Notes: a model not told the origin generated them from the letters alone. Positions 10,301 through 21,466 are shown, numbered from the stretch's first letter. The stretch is 64,000 bases of DNA from Gp6-AA40 sp035293405 (GCA_035293405.1 DATDOE010000128.1:1-64000), one strand, 5' to 3'. Numbers and translations: made by a program.

Positions 10301-12604
10301 CCAGTCGCCCCGTACCCATCGATGCTGCCGCTTGGCGTAGGCCAGCATGCTCGACGGGTAGTCGTCCACCACTTCCACGTCGGTGACGAGCCCCGTCCGT
10401 CCGTACAATCCCTCGAACAGATCGTGCGAGAGGAGCGTGTTCTCCGGTACGCGATCGCGGAGCGATTCGACGAACGCGTCGACGCCGTAGAGGCCCTTGC
10501 CGGTGAAGATGCCCTCGTTGAAGAGGTCCTGATACACGTCGGAGACGGCAGTGGTGTAGGGGTCCACGCCCGTGTGCCCGGCGTACAACCGGGCAAACAG
10601 CGATCCGGCGGCGCTCGACATCGTCACGCTCACGCGTGGCTGCAGGATCGCGTAGCCCTCGGTGACGCGGCCGGCCTTGGCGTCGAACCGCGGCCGGTTG
10701 AGCGGATGCGCAGCGATGCCGATGAGCGACTTTCCGGCGTTGCGCGGCAGCCGCGTGTCGGTGTCGAGGGTGATGCAGTAGCGCACGCTGGGGAGGACGT
10801 CGAGCTCCCCCACTTGCGTGGTAAACGTGGTGTCCTCCGCGCCCCGAAGCAGTCGATTGAACTCGTCGATCTTGCCGCGCTTGCGCTCCCACCCCATCCA
10901 GATGCGCTGCCCGGGATTCCACCGACGCTCGCGATGAAACAGGAAGAACCGATCGGCATGACCGTCGCCGAAGACGTGGTTCAGTTCCATGACGCCTTCG
11001 CACGCCGCGGCCAGGATCGGTCCGTCCTCCTCGCGCACCGCCGACGCGGCGTCGGCGAAGTCGCCCAGGATGGCGAAGTGGATGTGCGGATCGAGGTTGG
11101 CGTAGGCGAGCACTTGCAGATGCTCGATGAGCTCGTGGACCGCCTTGACGCTCGTGAGCAGCGTCGGGATGATCACCATCGTGCGCGCGTCGGCCGGGAC
11201 ACCTTCGGAGAAATCGAGCCGAGGCAGCCGGCGCGGACCCACGAACCTGGTGACCAACCGCTGCACGAACGCGATCGCGAGCGCGAGCGCGGGGGCGATG
11301 AGCAGCGCGAGCATGACCGGGAGCGACGGCGTCGCGACGGCGCTCCGCAGGAACCAGATGGCGGCGGCAAGCAGCAGCGCGGTGGCGGTCCCGATCGAGC
11401 CGACATAGAGCAGCGTGGGATGCTTGAGCGCGCGTCGCCGCACGCGGGCTCCCAGGCGAGGACGATAGGCGACATCGGCTTCGAGATCCGAGCGGCCCGG
11501 GCCGACGAGGTGAAAGCCGACGTGCGCCGCCCGGTCGGCCGCGTGTCCGCGCGCCTCGGCTTGACGCGCGCTTTCGACAGCCTTGAGCGCCACCTGCACT
11601 TGCGCCTCGCCGCTGGTCGCGGCGATCTCCTCGACCGCGTGACGCTGCACGTCACGACTGAGAAAGTCCATCCGGCCGTACACACCGGCCGGATCGCGGC
11701 GCAGGGCCTGTTCAACGAGGCTCACGCCCTCGATGAACTGACGCCAGTCGATCTCCGAGCAGAGCCGAAGGCTGGTGATCGCGTTGGCGACCGACACCTG
11801 TGTGATGCCCTGGCGCTGGTGCTCGCTCCGGACCGCCTCCTCCGCCGTCATGCCTCGCGCCTCGAGGTCAGCCTCGACGGCCTGTCGCAGCCACGGGACG
11901 CTTTGCCCGTACTCGCGCGTCCTGAGGAGGACTTGAACGATGAAGGCCAGATGCGTGCCCGTGGGCCAGGCCGGCGCGGCGTCGGTATCCGCCAGCCGCA
12001 GCTGCTCGTCGGCCATCATGCGGGCGCGCCGCGCGCGCAGGATCTCGTCAGCCAGCCGTCGAAGGTTCTCGACCAGGGCCAGCGTCAGCATGCTGGGCCA
12101 GGCCCACAGTTCGCCGATGGTCAGCGGCGCGACGCGCTGATAGCTGTTGAGAAACACTTCGAGCTGCTGCTGCTCGAAGCGGCCGTCGCTGTGCCGAATC
12201 AGCTCGATCGCCATCGCGTAGACCCTGGCTTGTCCGACGTGCTCGCGGGACGCCAGCGGCGGCAGCTGCCGGTAGTAGGTCTGCGGAAGGTTGCGGCGGG
12301 CGTTCGCGATCTGCGACGTGACGAGATGGAAGTTGTCGAGCAGCCACTCCGATGCCGCGGTGATGAAGTGGCCGGCGCGCACGTCGTCGGCGAGCAGTTG
12401 ATGCGCCTCTTTCAGCGCCCGTGCGTTGTCCTCGAAGCGCGGCAGGATGCGCTGCGCGCGGGCGCGCGGATCGATCGTGAACCGCGCCGCCAGCGCCAGT
12501 GCCCGATCGTCGAGACGCTGCGCGCCGAGAGTCTCGTCGCGAAAGGGAGCGTCAGTGGATTCCGGCGTCGGCCGGCGCCACAGACGATTGATCAGAGTGC
12601 GCAC
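4382..12604 (-). CDS. ndvB: Cyclic beta-1,2-glucan synthase-like giant protein (NdvB/ChvB family)
   Basis: A 2740-residue membrane protein, close to the usual ~2800 of NdvB/ChvB. The order is an N-terminal soluble region, a paired membrane segment (about 405-460), a family-2/84-type glycosyltransferase core with LDTDTRLP and QHRWVRGDW (the QxxRW motif), further membrane segments, a glycoamylase-like domain (SWSATLFEYLMPLL, MAHHQGM), and duplicated GH94 phosphorylase-like beta-sandwich and catalytic regions. SGDWNDGMNRVGEQGRGES near residue 2350 carries the GH94 acidic residue. The family builds cyclic beta-1,2-glucans from UDP-glucose at the inner membrane for osmoadaptation and host or surface interaction. 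The start is a GTG. It stands alone, upstream of the kai operon and downstream of a large sensor kinase on the same strand. Confidence 0.92.
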   Translation of the reverse strand: MRTLINRLWRRPTPESTDAPFRDETLGAQRLDDRALALAARFTIDPRARAQRILPRFEDNARALKEAHQLLADDVRAGHFITAASEWLLDNFHLVTSQIANARRNLPQTYYRQLPPLASREHVGQARVYAMAIELIRHSDGRFEQQQLEVFLNSYQRVAPLTIGELWAWPSMLTLALVENLRRLADEILRARRARMMADEQLRLADTDAAPAWPTGTHLAFIVQVLLRTREYGQSVPWLRQAVEADLEARGMTAEEAVRSEHQRQGITQVSVANAITSLRLCSEIDWRQFIEGVSLVEQALRRDPAGVYGRMDFLSRDVQRHAVEEIAATSGEAQVQVALKAVESARQAEARGHAADRAAHVGFHLVGPGRSDLEADVAYRPRLGARVRRRALKHPTLLYVGSIGTATALLLAAAIWFLRSAVATPSLPVMLALLIAPALALAIAFVQRLVTRFVGPRRLPRLDFSEGVPADARTMVIIPTLLTSVKAVHELIEHLQVLAYANLDPHIHFAILGDFADAASAVREEDGPILAAACEGVMELNHVFGDGHADRFFLFHRERRWNPGQRIWMGWERKRGKIDEFNRLLRGAEDTTFTTQVGELDVLPSVRYCITLDTDTRLPRNAGKSLIGIAAHPLNRPRFDAKAGRVTEGYAILQPRVSVTMSSAAGSLFARLYAGHTGVDPYTTAVSDVYQDLFNEGIFTGKGLYGVDAFVESLRDRVPENTLLSHDLFEGLYGRTGLVTDVEVVDDYPSSMLAYAKRQHRWVRGDWQILWWLLPVVPMRFGWQRNRLPLIARWKIVDNLRRSLLAPATVTLLVAGWTGLLGAPLIWTAIGLGPIVFPVVDQLLVVIGHSGRRGRWRAALEDLRMASARAALQAVFLVSEAYDMVHAIVVTLVRVGFTRERLLEWETAAASAHRAGPARFGTFARRMAVSPIVGGSVLVGVAAGNPQAIATALPLVLAWIAAPAFAFALSRPAPSRRELLGPEERAFLLGVARKTWRYFDVFMSERTHELPPDNVQVTPGIIVANRTSPTNIAMGLLATLSAYDLEFIELDDMVARLDRTLTKVESLERFDGHLLNWYDTDTLAPLYPAYISTVDSGNLAGALVVLAAGLPRLASSTPIPEETAARLRDIAARAGALFNAMDFKPLYDPRRQLFAVGYRLPDAERAGRLDGSRYDLLASEARLTSLLAIAKGDVPESHWFHLGRAVTSVRGAPVLLSWSATLFEYLMPLLVTRTYPGTLLDESCRVAVQRHIDYGTTLGVPWGISESAYNAVDRHGTYQYKAFGVPGLGLKRGLGEELVIAPYASALAAILTPQQSVKNLRRLAAGGLDGEYGFFDAVDYTDRGQGAGSGLADIGHPVVVRTYMAHHQGMILVALANALLDERMVERFHADPRVQATELLLQERRPIDVPARQRPVVDDVRVAVAPPLPVRRFRTPHTLFPHAQFLSNGRLLSVVTNSGGGHLARGGVAVTRSRRDATRDPGSICIYLRDVWNGDVWSVAYNPTAVEPDDYLVTFRPDRASIRRRDGTIVCQLEVVVSTEDDVEVRRLSITNQGPRTRELEVTSYVELALAPQTADLAHPAFGKLFLETEYAPAASALLCHRRRRDPHEAPIWAVHVLALEGRTQSAIEWETDRSQFLGRGRDTGAPAAIDGRRLSGTTGVVLDPIFSLRQRIRVTAGTTVRLSFATGVADDRDAAHALAQKYRESSASVRAFSLSLGHAQSALHHLAISSDDALLFERLASRLLSNDASLRAPREVLSQNALGQPGLWRHSISGDLPIMLVHVNGADALPLVQQVLQAQEYWRLKGLQADVVLINEEPAGYLEEMQTQLTALLDAGPWRDWRQRPAGAYLLRGDTITNAERTLLASVARAIVRGDRGDLRAQLNRPYTEGQSLRVLSAVGPAPAEVVPPPPDEPVPVPPLTFGNDLGGFTDQGRTYVIVLEGDRETPSPWVNVMANPGFGTIVTAAGSAHTWSENSRENRLTSFANDPVSDPTAEAWFIRDEDSRQTWSPTPGPVRRTEASGRFVIRHSAGVTRFSRAYNGIAHDLAVFVDAADPVKFSVLTLVNTGQTTRRLSLVAYNDWILGPPRDEQGEHVVTRFDAATGAIYATNGYNTEFAGRVAFAHLSDPLRSATADRGSFIGRNGSLSMPAGMLTAELQESFGAGLDPCAALHAEIDLAPGASHRIVLVLGQGVSEDHARALIARHGRVDAADAALENVVDGWTHLLGAVQVRTPDDSFDVLVNRWLLYQAVSCRLWTRGGYYQPGGAFGFRDQLQDVMALSLTRPDLARAHILRAAGRQFKEGDVQHWWHEPSGRGLRSRCSDDLLWLPFVVADYVATSGDTGVLEERIPFLEAPLLPPDQYEAYGQPVVSSDVGTLFEHCLRAIDKGLTAGSHGLPLFGSGDWNDGMNRVGEQGRGESTWLGFFQHSVVSTFAPLCDSKGDRVRGERYRREAQRLSKALEMSWDGEWYRRGYYDDGTPLGSIQNDECRIDSIAQSWAVLSGAVPVRFAERAMDGVRTFLMARGTQALLLLYPPFDASAQEPGYIKAYPPGVRENGGQYTHAAAWIVMALAQLGSGDEAAEVFHMLNPVNHARNAADVARYKIEPYVIAGDVYSHPDHRGRGGWSWYTGSAAWMYRAAVESILGLRRSATTLSIDPCIPSAWPEYHITWRFNETRYEISVSNPERRSRGVLSATLDGETVDAKAVPVVDDGRVHDVRIVLGTTPVAAASRAGQRQTTTR

Positions 12605-12980
12605 GAACTACCGCGTACCCGCAACGACGTCGGGCAACGTCGGCGAGTCGTCAACAGAGGGATGGTCGTCATCAACGTTGCCGGAGGGCGACAGCGGGAC
12701 GCACTTCGAGCGACACGAGCGCGAGCATCGAAGAGGACATATCCAGCTCAGGCGGTGCTCGTCGCCTGGAACTGCGTCGATAGACAAGCTTACACCGGCC
12801 CATGTGGCTGAGTTTTACGCAGGCGCCACCCGACACGATGTACAGGAAGAGACAGCCAGCGGGCTTTGACGCGACCAGGGCCTGAACGGGGGGCTCGAAC
12901 GGATCGGGTACCGATGTTTTTGCCTGACTTTCTCGCGATCAGGCGCGGTATACCCGCGGTCAAAGAGGCCGCGACGATTC
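12605..12980. other. Intergenic region upstream of the glucan synthase
   Basis: A 376-base gap between two minus-strand genes. It should contain the end of the sensor kinase transcript and the promoter of the glucan synthase. No convincing ORF, RNA gene, strong hairpin or repeat was recognised. Confidence 0.45.
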
Positions 12981-16187
<3,207 letters not shown>

Positions 16188-16242
16188 AGGGCTCGAGGAA
16201 ACGGTGACGCTGAATCGATCGTGTCGAAAAGACTACCCGTGA

Positions 16243-16917
16243 TCAAGAACTGTTCCCGGCCGGCTCGACCTTTGAGGGCCGGCGGGCGGCCATAGGGCGA
16301 GGCTCGAGTCTGGGTGGGCGCTGTCCCTGGCGAACGGCCCCGCCAATGGGGGTGTAATCGAGCTCCACGCCGCTGTCGACGCATCGGAGCATGAGCCCTC
16401 CCCTGCTCATGTCGCCGCGGCCCACGAAGACGGGGGGAAACACGAGCCGATCGCCGAACACCGGCATCAGCACCTCGACATATTTTCCGGACGCGATGCT
16501 GCCCAGCAGGACGACTTCGCAATCCGGACCGACGCCGGCGAGCAGCGTCCGGGCGCCCTGTTCCAGGGGCCGTCGGTAGCGCGGGTTGGCCAGATCGATC
16601 GGCTCGCCGGCAAACGATCGAAGCGCGTCACGCGTGACGGCCATGTCCGCGGCCAGCAGACCGGCATTTGGCGTGATGACGAGCACGCCGCCAGCCACGA
16701 GCGGATCGGTCGGGTCTGGTGGTCGGCTGAAATGCCGGGCGTACGCGAGTTTTCCCCGAAAGTACAAACCGCTGACGAAGCTGAAGACGTCTCCGAGCCG
16801 TGCGCCTTCGGGTGCCCGCAGCTGCTGCGCCAGCGTGAACTGCGCCGCGTCCGACATGATCTGGCGTGCGCGCGTGCCTCCGCAGTTGGCCGGCGAGAGC
16901 AGGAAGATGCGCCCCAT
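16243..16917 (-). CDS. Conserved hypothetical protein
   Basis: A 224-residue protein I cannot assign to a family with certainty. It begins MGRIFLLSPANCGGTRA and contains LGDVFSFVSGLYFRGKLAYA, VITPNAGLLAADMAV, CEVVLLGSIASGKYVEVL and VFPPVFVGRGDMSRGG. The high proportion of ordered hydrophobic strands and the absence of a signal peptide suggest a cytoplasmic enzyme or nucleotide-handling protein. The C-terminal 30 residues are Arg/Pro-rich and probably disordered. The ATG at 16917 is chosen because upstream sequence in the same frame is low-complexity and Arg-rich, typical of a shadow frame. It lies just upstream of the multi-PAS kinase and downstream of the DUF6152 gene on the same strand. Confidence 0.75.
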   Translation of the reverse strand: MGRIFLLSPANCGGTRARQIMSDAAQFTLAQQLRAPEGARLGDVFSFVSGLYFRGKLAYARHFSRPPDPTDPLVAGGVLVITPNAGLLAADMAVTRDALRSFAGEPIDLANPRYRRPLEQGARTLLAGVGPDCEVVLLGSIASGKYVEVLMPVFGDRLVFPPVFVGRGDMSRGGLMLRCVDSGVELDYTPIGGAVRQGQRPPRLEPRPMAARRPSKVEPAGNSS

Positions 16918-17009
16918 GGGATCGATCTTTATCCCATTTCGAGCCGATGCAGAGGATGACCTCCTGCCTGACGCGCTGCAAGGAGTGTGCTGAGCGAGCT
17001 CAGCTGAAG

Positions 17010-17387
17010 TCAGTCCCAGCGACCGATTGTCTTTCCGTCGGAGAATCTGGCGCCCACGAACGCACCGCCGGCTGTTCCGTCCTTCATCGGGTTGAATCTC
17101 ACCGTTACGACGTCGCCGGGTTTGAACGTTGTGCTCCGCCATCCCCGGCGTGAGAGCGTGTTCGGGCTGCCGCCCTCCAGGCTCCACTCCTTCGTGGTGC
17201 CGTTCTCGTCGGCGACCACCTGAATCCAGATGTGCGGGTTCGACCACTGCAGCTCCTTCACGGTGGCCTTCAACTCGACGACCTTGGCCGTGTCGAACAT
17301 GGCGCCGGAATGATGGGCGAGCACCGTCTGCGCACCAGGCACGACACCTGCCACGCACAGCAGCGCCATGAGCCAGATCGATTTCAT
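17010..17387 (-). CDS. Exported DUF6152-family protein
   Basis: A 125-residue protein with a signal peptide (MKSIWLMALLCVAGVV, cleavage after VLA) and the diagnostic mature start HHSGAMFD followed by KATVKELQWSNPHIWIQV, a pattern I associate with DUF6152. The rest is a small beta-rich fold ending GARFSDGKTIGRWD. It would act in the periplasm; its function is unknown. The ATG at 17387 has GAGGTG upstream. It follows the next upstream gene by 16 bases, forming a two-gene cassette that recurs, with diverged proteins, at 37353-39241. Confidence 0.85.
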   Translation of the reverse strand: MKSIWLMALLCVAGVVPGAQTVLAHHSGAMFDTAKVVELKATVKELQWSNPHIWIQVVADENGTTKEWSLEGGSPNTLSRRGWRSTTFKPGDVVTVRFNPMKDGTAGGAFVGARFSDGKTIGRWD

Positions 17388-17403
17388 ATGGACACCTCGC
17401 TCC

Positions 17404-18219
17404 TCAGTCGACGATCTTGTCGATGGGTTTTCCATCGGGGCCCAGGGTGAGCGTTTTTCCGCCGGTGCTGATCGGGTTCCGATTGTTCTCGGCGCAGGCA
17501 TAGTCCCACGCCCAGGTCCCGGGCGGCTGCTTGCGATACCGCTTCGTCACCGACCAGGGGGCCTTGAGCGCCTTGCTGTCCTCGATGACCATCCGCGCCT
17601 CGAGCGTCATCTCATCGACTTTGCGCAGCCTGGTCACGACACGGCTGGCATCACTCAGCACGAGTCCGGTGCGATCGACGAGCACGTCCTTGCCGCTGAA
17701 ACCTTTGAGGCTGATGGTCGTGAAGACCAGCGTGTCGCCCTCCCAATGTCCGACCGAGGCACCGCTGTAGGTCGGCCAGAGATCTTCGGCGCCCGGATGT
17801 TTGCGGCCGTCGGTATAGATGCGCAGGATGTTCGGTCCGGTCTCGGTGACGACGAAGACCTTTTCGGGCGTGATCGCGAACTCGTAGACGTCGGGCACAT
17901 TCATCGCACGGGGGAACCCATGAGGCGTTCCGCACGTGCTGACAGGATCGGGAAGGGTGCCCTGCTTGATCAGCTCGACATGCCGTTTGTAGAGGGCTTC
18001 CCACTCGTCGTTGTAGGGCGGAGACTCCCTGACGCCCGCATCGCCGGCCCGGCCGGTCCGCGGCTGCACCGTCGCCGTATCGAAGACGGTTGGTCCCTCC
18101 ATCACCCAGGCGCCACTCCAGTCGGGAAGCGCGCCGGGCTTCGAGGTGGACTGACCATTCACGACCAGAACCATCAGGCTCCAGATGGTTCCGGCACACA
18201 GCCCTGCTGTCAGCCTCAT
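17404..18219 (-). CDS. Exported hypothetical protein, first gene of a DUF6152 cassette
   Basis: A 271-residue secreted protein with an N-terminal signal peptide (MRLTAGLCAGTIWSLMVLVV). The mature part has an acidobacterial-style pattern: WSGAW, CGTPHGFPRAM, YEFAITPEKVFVV, NILRIYTDGRKHP, GASVGHWEGDTLVFTT and a C-terminal YACAENNR. The WEGDTLVFTT block also appears in diverged form in the exported proteins at 37353 and 21901. GGAGGGGCA before the ATG is a good Shine-Dalgarno. It is co-directional with and 16 bases from the DUF6152 gene, so the two products probably work together outside the cytoplasm. Function unknown. Confidence 0.8.
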   Translation of the reverse strand: MRLTAGLCAGTIWSLMVLVVNGQSTSKPGALPDWSGAWVMEGPTVFDTATVQPRTGRAGDAGVRESPPYNDEWEALYKRHVELIKQGTLPDPVSTCGTPHGFPRAMNVPDVYEFAITPEKVFVVTETGPNILRIYTDGRKHPGAEDLWPTYSGASVGHWEGDTLVFTTISLKGFSGKDVLVDRTGLVLSDASRVVTRLRKVDEMTLEARMVIEDSKALKAPWSVTKRYRKQPPGTWAWDYACAENNRNPISTGGKTLTLGPDGKPIDKIVD

Positions 18220-18299
18220 TGCCCCTCCTCGCGCCTGTCCGCGCTACGACCTGTATGTGTATATGGCCGTTGTCGCGCGAAGTAAAGAGGGTTCGGCGG

Positions 18300-18562
18300 G
18301 GAGTAAAGGGGTCCAGCCTGGGGAGCGCGGGGAAAGCGGAGAGCGCGGGGAAGAGCGTTAACGCAGAGAGCAGCTGAGGGCCGCAGAGAATCGCAGAGAA
18401 GAGTGCCACGTGTGGCCCGCGCGACGACGCAGCGGACAGACTGCCGTGGCTGCCACGAGTGGCCGCGCGTAGCGCGGTCACCCGTGTCTCCCTCCGCGTA
18501 CCCCTGCGTCCCTCTGCGATCCCTGCGGTGATCTTGTCTCCGCGCCCTCGGCTGCCTCTGCG
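18300..18562 (-). repeat. Dispersed intergenic repeat, copy B
   Basis: The reverse complement of this stretch matches copy A at 184-520: GGCAGCCGAGGGCGCGGAG, ACAAGATCACCGCAG, GATCGCAGAGGGACGCAG, GCGGAGGGAGACACGGGTGA and CGCTACGCGCGG occur in the same order and spacing. The far end again carries TCTCTGCG and CTCTGCGTT. The internal 15-base hairpin of copy A is not conserved. No gene is supported within it. One edge runs directly into the truncated SRPBCC reading frame. Confidence 0.6.
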
Positions 18563-18760
18563 CGCGCCTCGAGATTGTTTTTGAGAGCCATGGACCCCTG
18601 CTCAATCAGCGGCGCGAGGTTGCCGCGAATCTCGCCCGGCAGAAAATCGGTAATCCAGACGAAGCGGCAGCGGCCAGGTCCGGCATCGACAGTCTGCATC
18701 GTCGCGTGGTGATAGGCCATTCCTGGACCGTCCGGGGAGGGGGTGTAGTGAGGCCGTAGC
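18563..18760 (-). pseudogene. SRPBCC (polyketide cyclase-like) gene fragment
   Basis: The minus-strand frame encodes MAYHHATMQTVDAGPGRCR, FVWITDFLPGEIRGNLAPLI and EQGSMALKNNLEARA. These resemble the last third of SRPBCC/MxaD-type ligand-binding proteins, including the W.tdF.P core and the long C-terminal helix. The N-terminal two thirds are absent, because the region upstream is already the small membrane peptide and the permease. The frame has no natural end: it runs straight into repeat copy B, which supplies a low-complexity tail. I read this as the stump of a gene destroyed by rearrangement. Confidence 0.55.
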
Positions 18761-18761
18761 C

Positions 18762-18872
18762 TCAGCGGTGGTGCATCGCGACCACGACGTTCCAGAGCGC
18801 CTGCCCGCCGAGCCACAACCCGGCGGCCAGCGCGACGACGGTAACGATGGTGACAATCGAGCGTTTGTTCAT
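18762..18872 (-). CDS. 36-residue single-pass membrane peptide coupled to the permease
   Basis: A small ORF whose ATG overlaps the stop codon of the upstream permease as ATGA, a classic sign of translational coupling. The product starts MNKRSIVTIVTVVALAAG, forms one hydrophobic helix with a basic N-terminus, and ends MHHR. It is too short for a family assignment. Possible roles are a small subunit or stabiliser of the ADOP permease. A chance open frame of this length with a clean membrane helix and an exact ATGA overlap is unlikely but not excluded. Confidence 0.5.
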   Translation of the reverse strand: MNKRSIVTIVTVVALAAGLWLGGQALWNVVVAMHHR

Positions 18873-21466
18873 TGCTGCCTCAATGCGCGCATGGGATCGA
18901 CCTGTGAGGTACGGTGGGCAGGGATGACGCCCGCGGCCAGCCCGACGATGACGAGCAGCAGTGCCGTGGCTCCGAACGCGACCGGATCGAATGGGCTGAC
19001 GCCGACGAGAAGCGTACGGAGTGCCGGAGTCAGTCCCAACGACGCGCCGCCGCCGATCACCACACCGGCGATGACGAGACCGAGAGCGTCGCGCAGCATC
19101 TCCCAGCCAATGCGACCGCCCGACGCACCAAGCACCATCCGGATGCCCACTTCCGCCGTCCGCGAGGCCGCCACATACGCCATCACGCCGTACAAGCCGA
19201 TCATCGCCAGCAGGAGTCCCATCGCCCCAATCGATCCCATCAGAAACGTCACGGCCCTGCGCAACCCCAGCTCGAGGCTCGTGGCACTGCGCAGCGTCTC
19301 GACGCTCACAGGGACCGTCCCGTCGATGTCTTCAATGGCCCGCCCGATCGTGGAGACCATGTTCTCAGGAGGCACGGACGTCCGGATGTGCACCATGAGC
19401 CGGCTGGGACGCTGGGCGAACGGATAGTAGATGACCGATTGCGCGGCTTCTCCAATCGTATCGATCCGGTTGTCGCGCACCATGCCGATCACCTCGGCTT
19501 CAGGCTCATTCCCGGTTTGCACCCGGTTGCCAACCACGTTCTGTCCGGGAAAGTGGGTCTTCGCAAATGTCTCGTTGACGATCGCGACCGCCGGTGTGCC
19601 CGCGACGTCCGACGCGTCGAAGTCGCGCCCGCGCAGAAAAGGTATCGCCAGTGACTGGAAGTAACGGGGGCCGACGCTATGCACGGACGGTCTGGTACCG
19701 GGGATGTCCGTTCGACCTGCAGGGTGAAAGGTCCTGAGCAGCGAATCACCCCCGAGCGGCACCAGGCTCGCCACGCTCACGGAGGACACACCGGGGAGCA
19801 GCTCGAGTCGCTCCACGATCCGGTCGGCAAAGCGGAGGCGTTGTTCTCCCGGATACTGACTCGGGTCGAGGCTGAAGCGGGCGACGACACCATGGTCGAT
19901 GTCGAACCCGAGATTCACGCCGCCGACGTAGATCTGGCTTCGCACGCACAGCAGCGCAAGCACGATCAACATCGCCGACATGGCGACCTGGCCGACGACC
20001 AGCGCGTGCCGCATCCACAGCTTGGCGGTCGCCGTCCCACCGTCGCCACCTTGCCGGACCTCTGTCACGACGTCGGCTCCCGTGGCCCGTAGCGCGGGGA
20101 TGAGGCCGCACAGCATCGTCGTCGCCACGACCAAGGCCAGCGCATACGGCACCAGGTCGAATGCCACTGCGCCGCGAAGCATCTCGACCCCCGGCCAAGG
20201 GAGTTGCGCGAGCGCGAACGCCAGTGGCAACCCGACGGCAGTCCCGGCAAGGACCAGCAGAAAACATTCCACGAGCATCGACTGCACGACGCGTGCGCGT
20301 CCGGCGCCGAGGGCCACACGAACCCCGATCTCACGCCGCCGGTGGGCGGCGCGCGCCATCAGCAGTCCCGCGATGTTGACGCACGCGATGACGAGCACGA
20401 GACCCACACTCGCCCATAGAAGACCGCCGACGACAAACATGCCGGTTGGTGTCCCCCGGAACTGAATCGCGTCGGCCGGAAAGACGCTGGCCGGCCGGCC
20501 CATTCCTGCGTTCCGCTCCGGATAGGCTCGCTCCAGAGACGCCCCGAGCGCCGTGACCGCCAACTGCGCCTGCGTGGCGGTGGCATTGGGGGCGAGCCGG
20601 CCGATGACGCTGAGGCTTGGACTTCCGCGCTCGTCGATGGTCGGCAGGATCAGCCTGCTGAGGGGGACATACAGCGAGGGTCCTATCCATCCAGCCACTG
20701 AACGGTAGTCTTCCGGCAGGACGCCGACGATCGCGAATGACTGACCGTTCAGGGTGAGCGATTCCCCGATGGCGGCCGGATCGGCGCGCAAGCGGCTCCT
20801 CCAGAACGCGTGCGTGACGACCACCACGCGCGGTTCTCGCTCCGCGGCAGCGTCCGCCGCCGAGAAGACGCGCCCGACCCGCGCGTCTACGCCGAGCACG
20901 TCGAAGAAGTTTGCGGTCACGGCAACCGCCTGCGCCGTGGTCACACCGTCGCGCCAACCCAGATTCAACCCGGTCATCCTGAAGCCGAGGGCCTCGGGAA
21001 AGATGCCGCTGCGCACGAGGTCGCCATAGTCGGGATACGAAAACTGGTTGGCGTTTCCCGGCTCGACGCCCACCATCCGATCCGGATCGGCCATCGTCGG
21101 CTGATGCCGGTAAATCGTGCTCACACCCATGTAGAGGATGGCGTTGAGGCCGATGCCCAGCCCCAGCGATAACGCGCTGACGATCACGAGGCCAGGACTG
21201 CGGCGCAGGCCCCTGGCGCCGTGTCGCACGTCCAGCCACAGGGCCTCGAGCCATCGCGAGGTCCACACGGCCTGCGCATCCTCGCGGGCAAGTGTGGTAT
21301 TGCCCATCGCGCGTCTGACCGAAAGGGCGGCTTCGTGCTCCGGCACGCCCGAGCGATGGAGATCGCGCTCCGCCATCTCGCGATGGAACTGCAGCTCTTC
21401 GGCGAGCTCGCTCTCGGCGCGGCGGCGGCGGAACAGATAGGCGAGCCGGCGAAGGAGGACGCTCAT
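18869..21466 (-). CDS. ADOP-type ABC transporter permease (MacB/FtsX family)
   Basis: An 865-residue duplicated permease of the acidobacterial ADOP type. The cytoplasmic N-terminal extension (about 1-80, EELQFHREMAERDL and RRAMGNTTLARED) is the ADOP signature. It is followed by LWLDVRHGARGLRRSPG, a first membrane helix, a MacB periplasmic domain, an FtsX core (about 330-460), a second periplasmic region and a second FtsX core (about 740-860) ending MRALRQQ. MacB-like systems move substrates or mechanical signals across the envelope, but no ATPase gene lies nearby, as is usual for orphan ADOP genes. It follows padR, which probably controls it, and is coupled to a small membrane peptide downstream. 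Confidence 0.92.
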   Translation of the reverse strand: MSVLLRRLAYLFRRRRAESELAEELQFHREMAERDLHRSGVPEHEAALSVRRAMGNTTLAREDAQAVWTSRWLEALWLDVRHGARGLRRSPGLVIVSALSLGLGIGLNAILYMGVSTIYRHQPTMADPDRMVGVEPGNANQFSYPDYGDLVRSGIFPEALGFRMTGLNLGWRDGVTTAQAVAVTANFFDVLGVDARVGRVFSAADAAAEREPRVVVVTHAFWRSRLRADPAAIGESLTLNGQSFAIVGVLPEDYRSVAGWIGPSLYVPLSRLILPTIDERGSPSLSVIGRLAPNATATQAQLAVTALGASLERAYPERNAGMGRPASVFPADAIQFRGTPTGMFVVGGLLWASVGLVLVIACVNIAGLLMARAAHRRREIGVRVALGAGRARVVQSMLVECFLLVLAGTAVGLPLAFALAQLPWPGVEMLRGAVAFDLVPYALALVVATTMLCGLIPALRATGADVVTEVRQGGDGGTATAKLWMRHALVVGQVAMSAMLIVLALLCVRSQIYVGGVNLGFDIDHGVVARFSLDPSQYPGEQRLRFADRIVERLELLPGVSSVSVASLVPLGGDSLLRTFHPAGRTDIPGTRPSVHSVGPRYFQSLAIPFLRGRDFDASDVAGTPAVAIVNETFAKTHFPGQNVVGNRVQTGNEPEAEVIGMVRDNRIDTIGEAAQSVIYYPFAQRPSRLMVHIRTSVPPENMVSTIGRAIEDIDGTVPVSVETLRSATSLELGLRRAVTFLMGSIGAMGLLLAMIGLYGVMAYVAASRTAEVGIRMVLGASGGRIGWEMLRDALGLVIAGVVIGGGASLGLTPALRTLLVGVSPFDPVAFGATALLLVIVGLAAGVIPAHRTSQVDPMRALRQQ

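Noticed and set aside
9383..12811. A very long plus-strand open frame (over 1100 codons) opposite the glucan synthase
   Set aside because: It is antisense to a gene with clear NdvB motifs; its product is Arg/His/Asp-rich without any recognisable domain, as expected for the shadow of a GC-rich gene.
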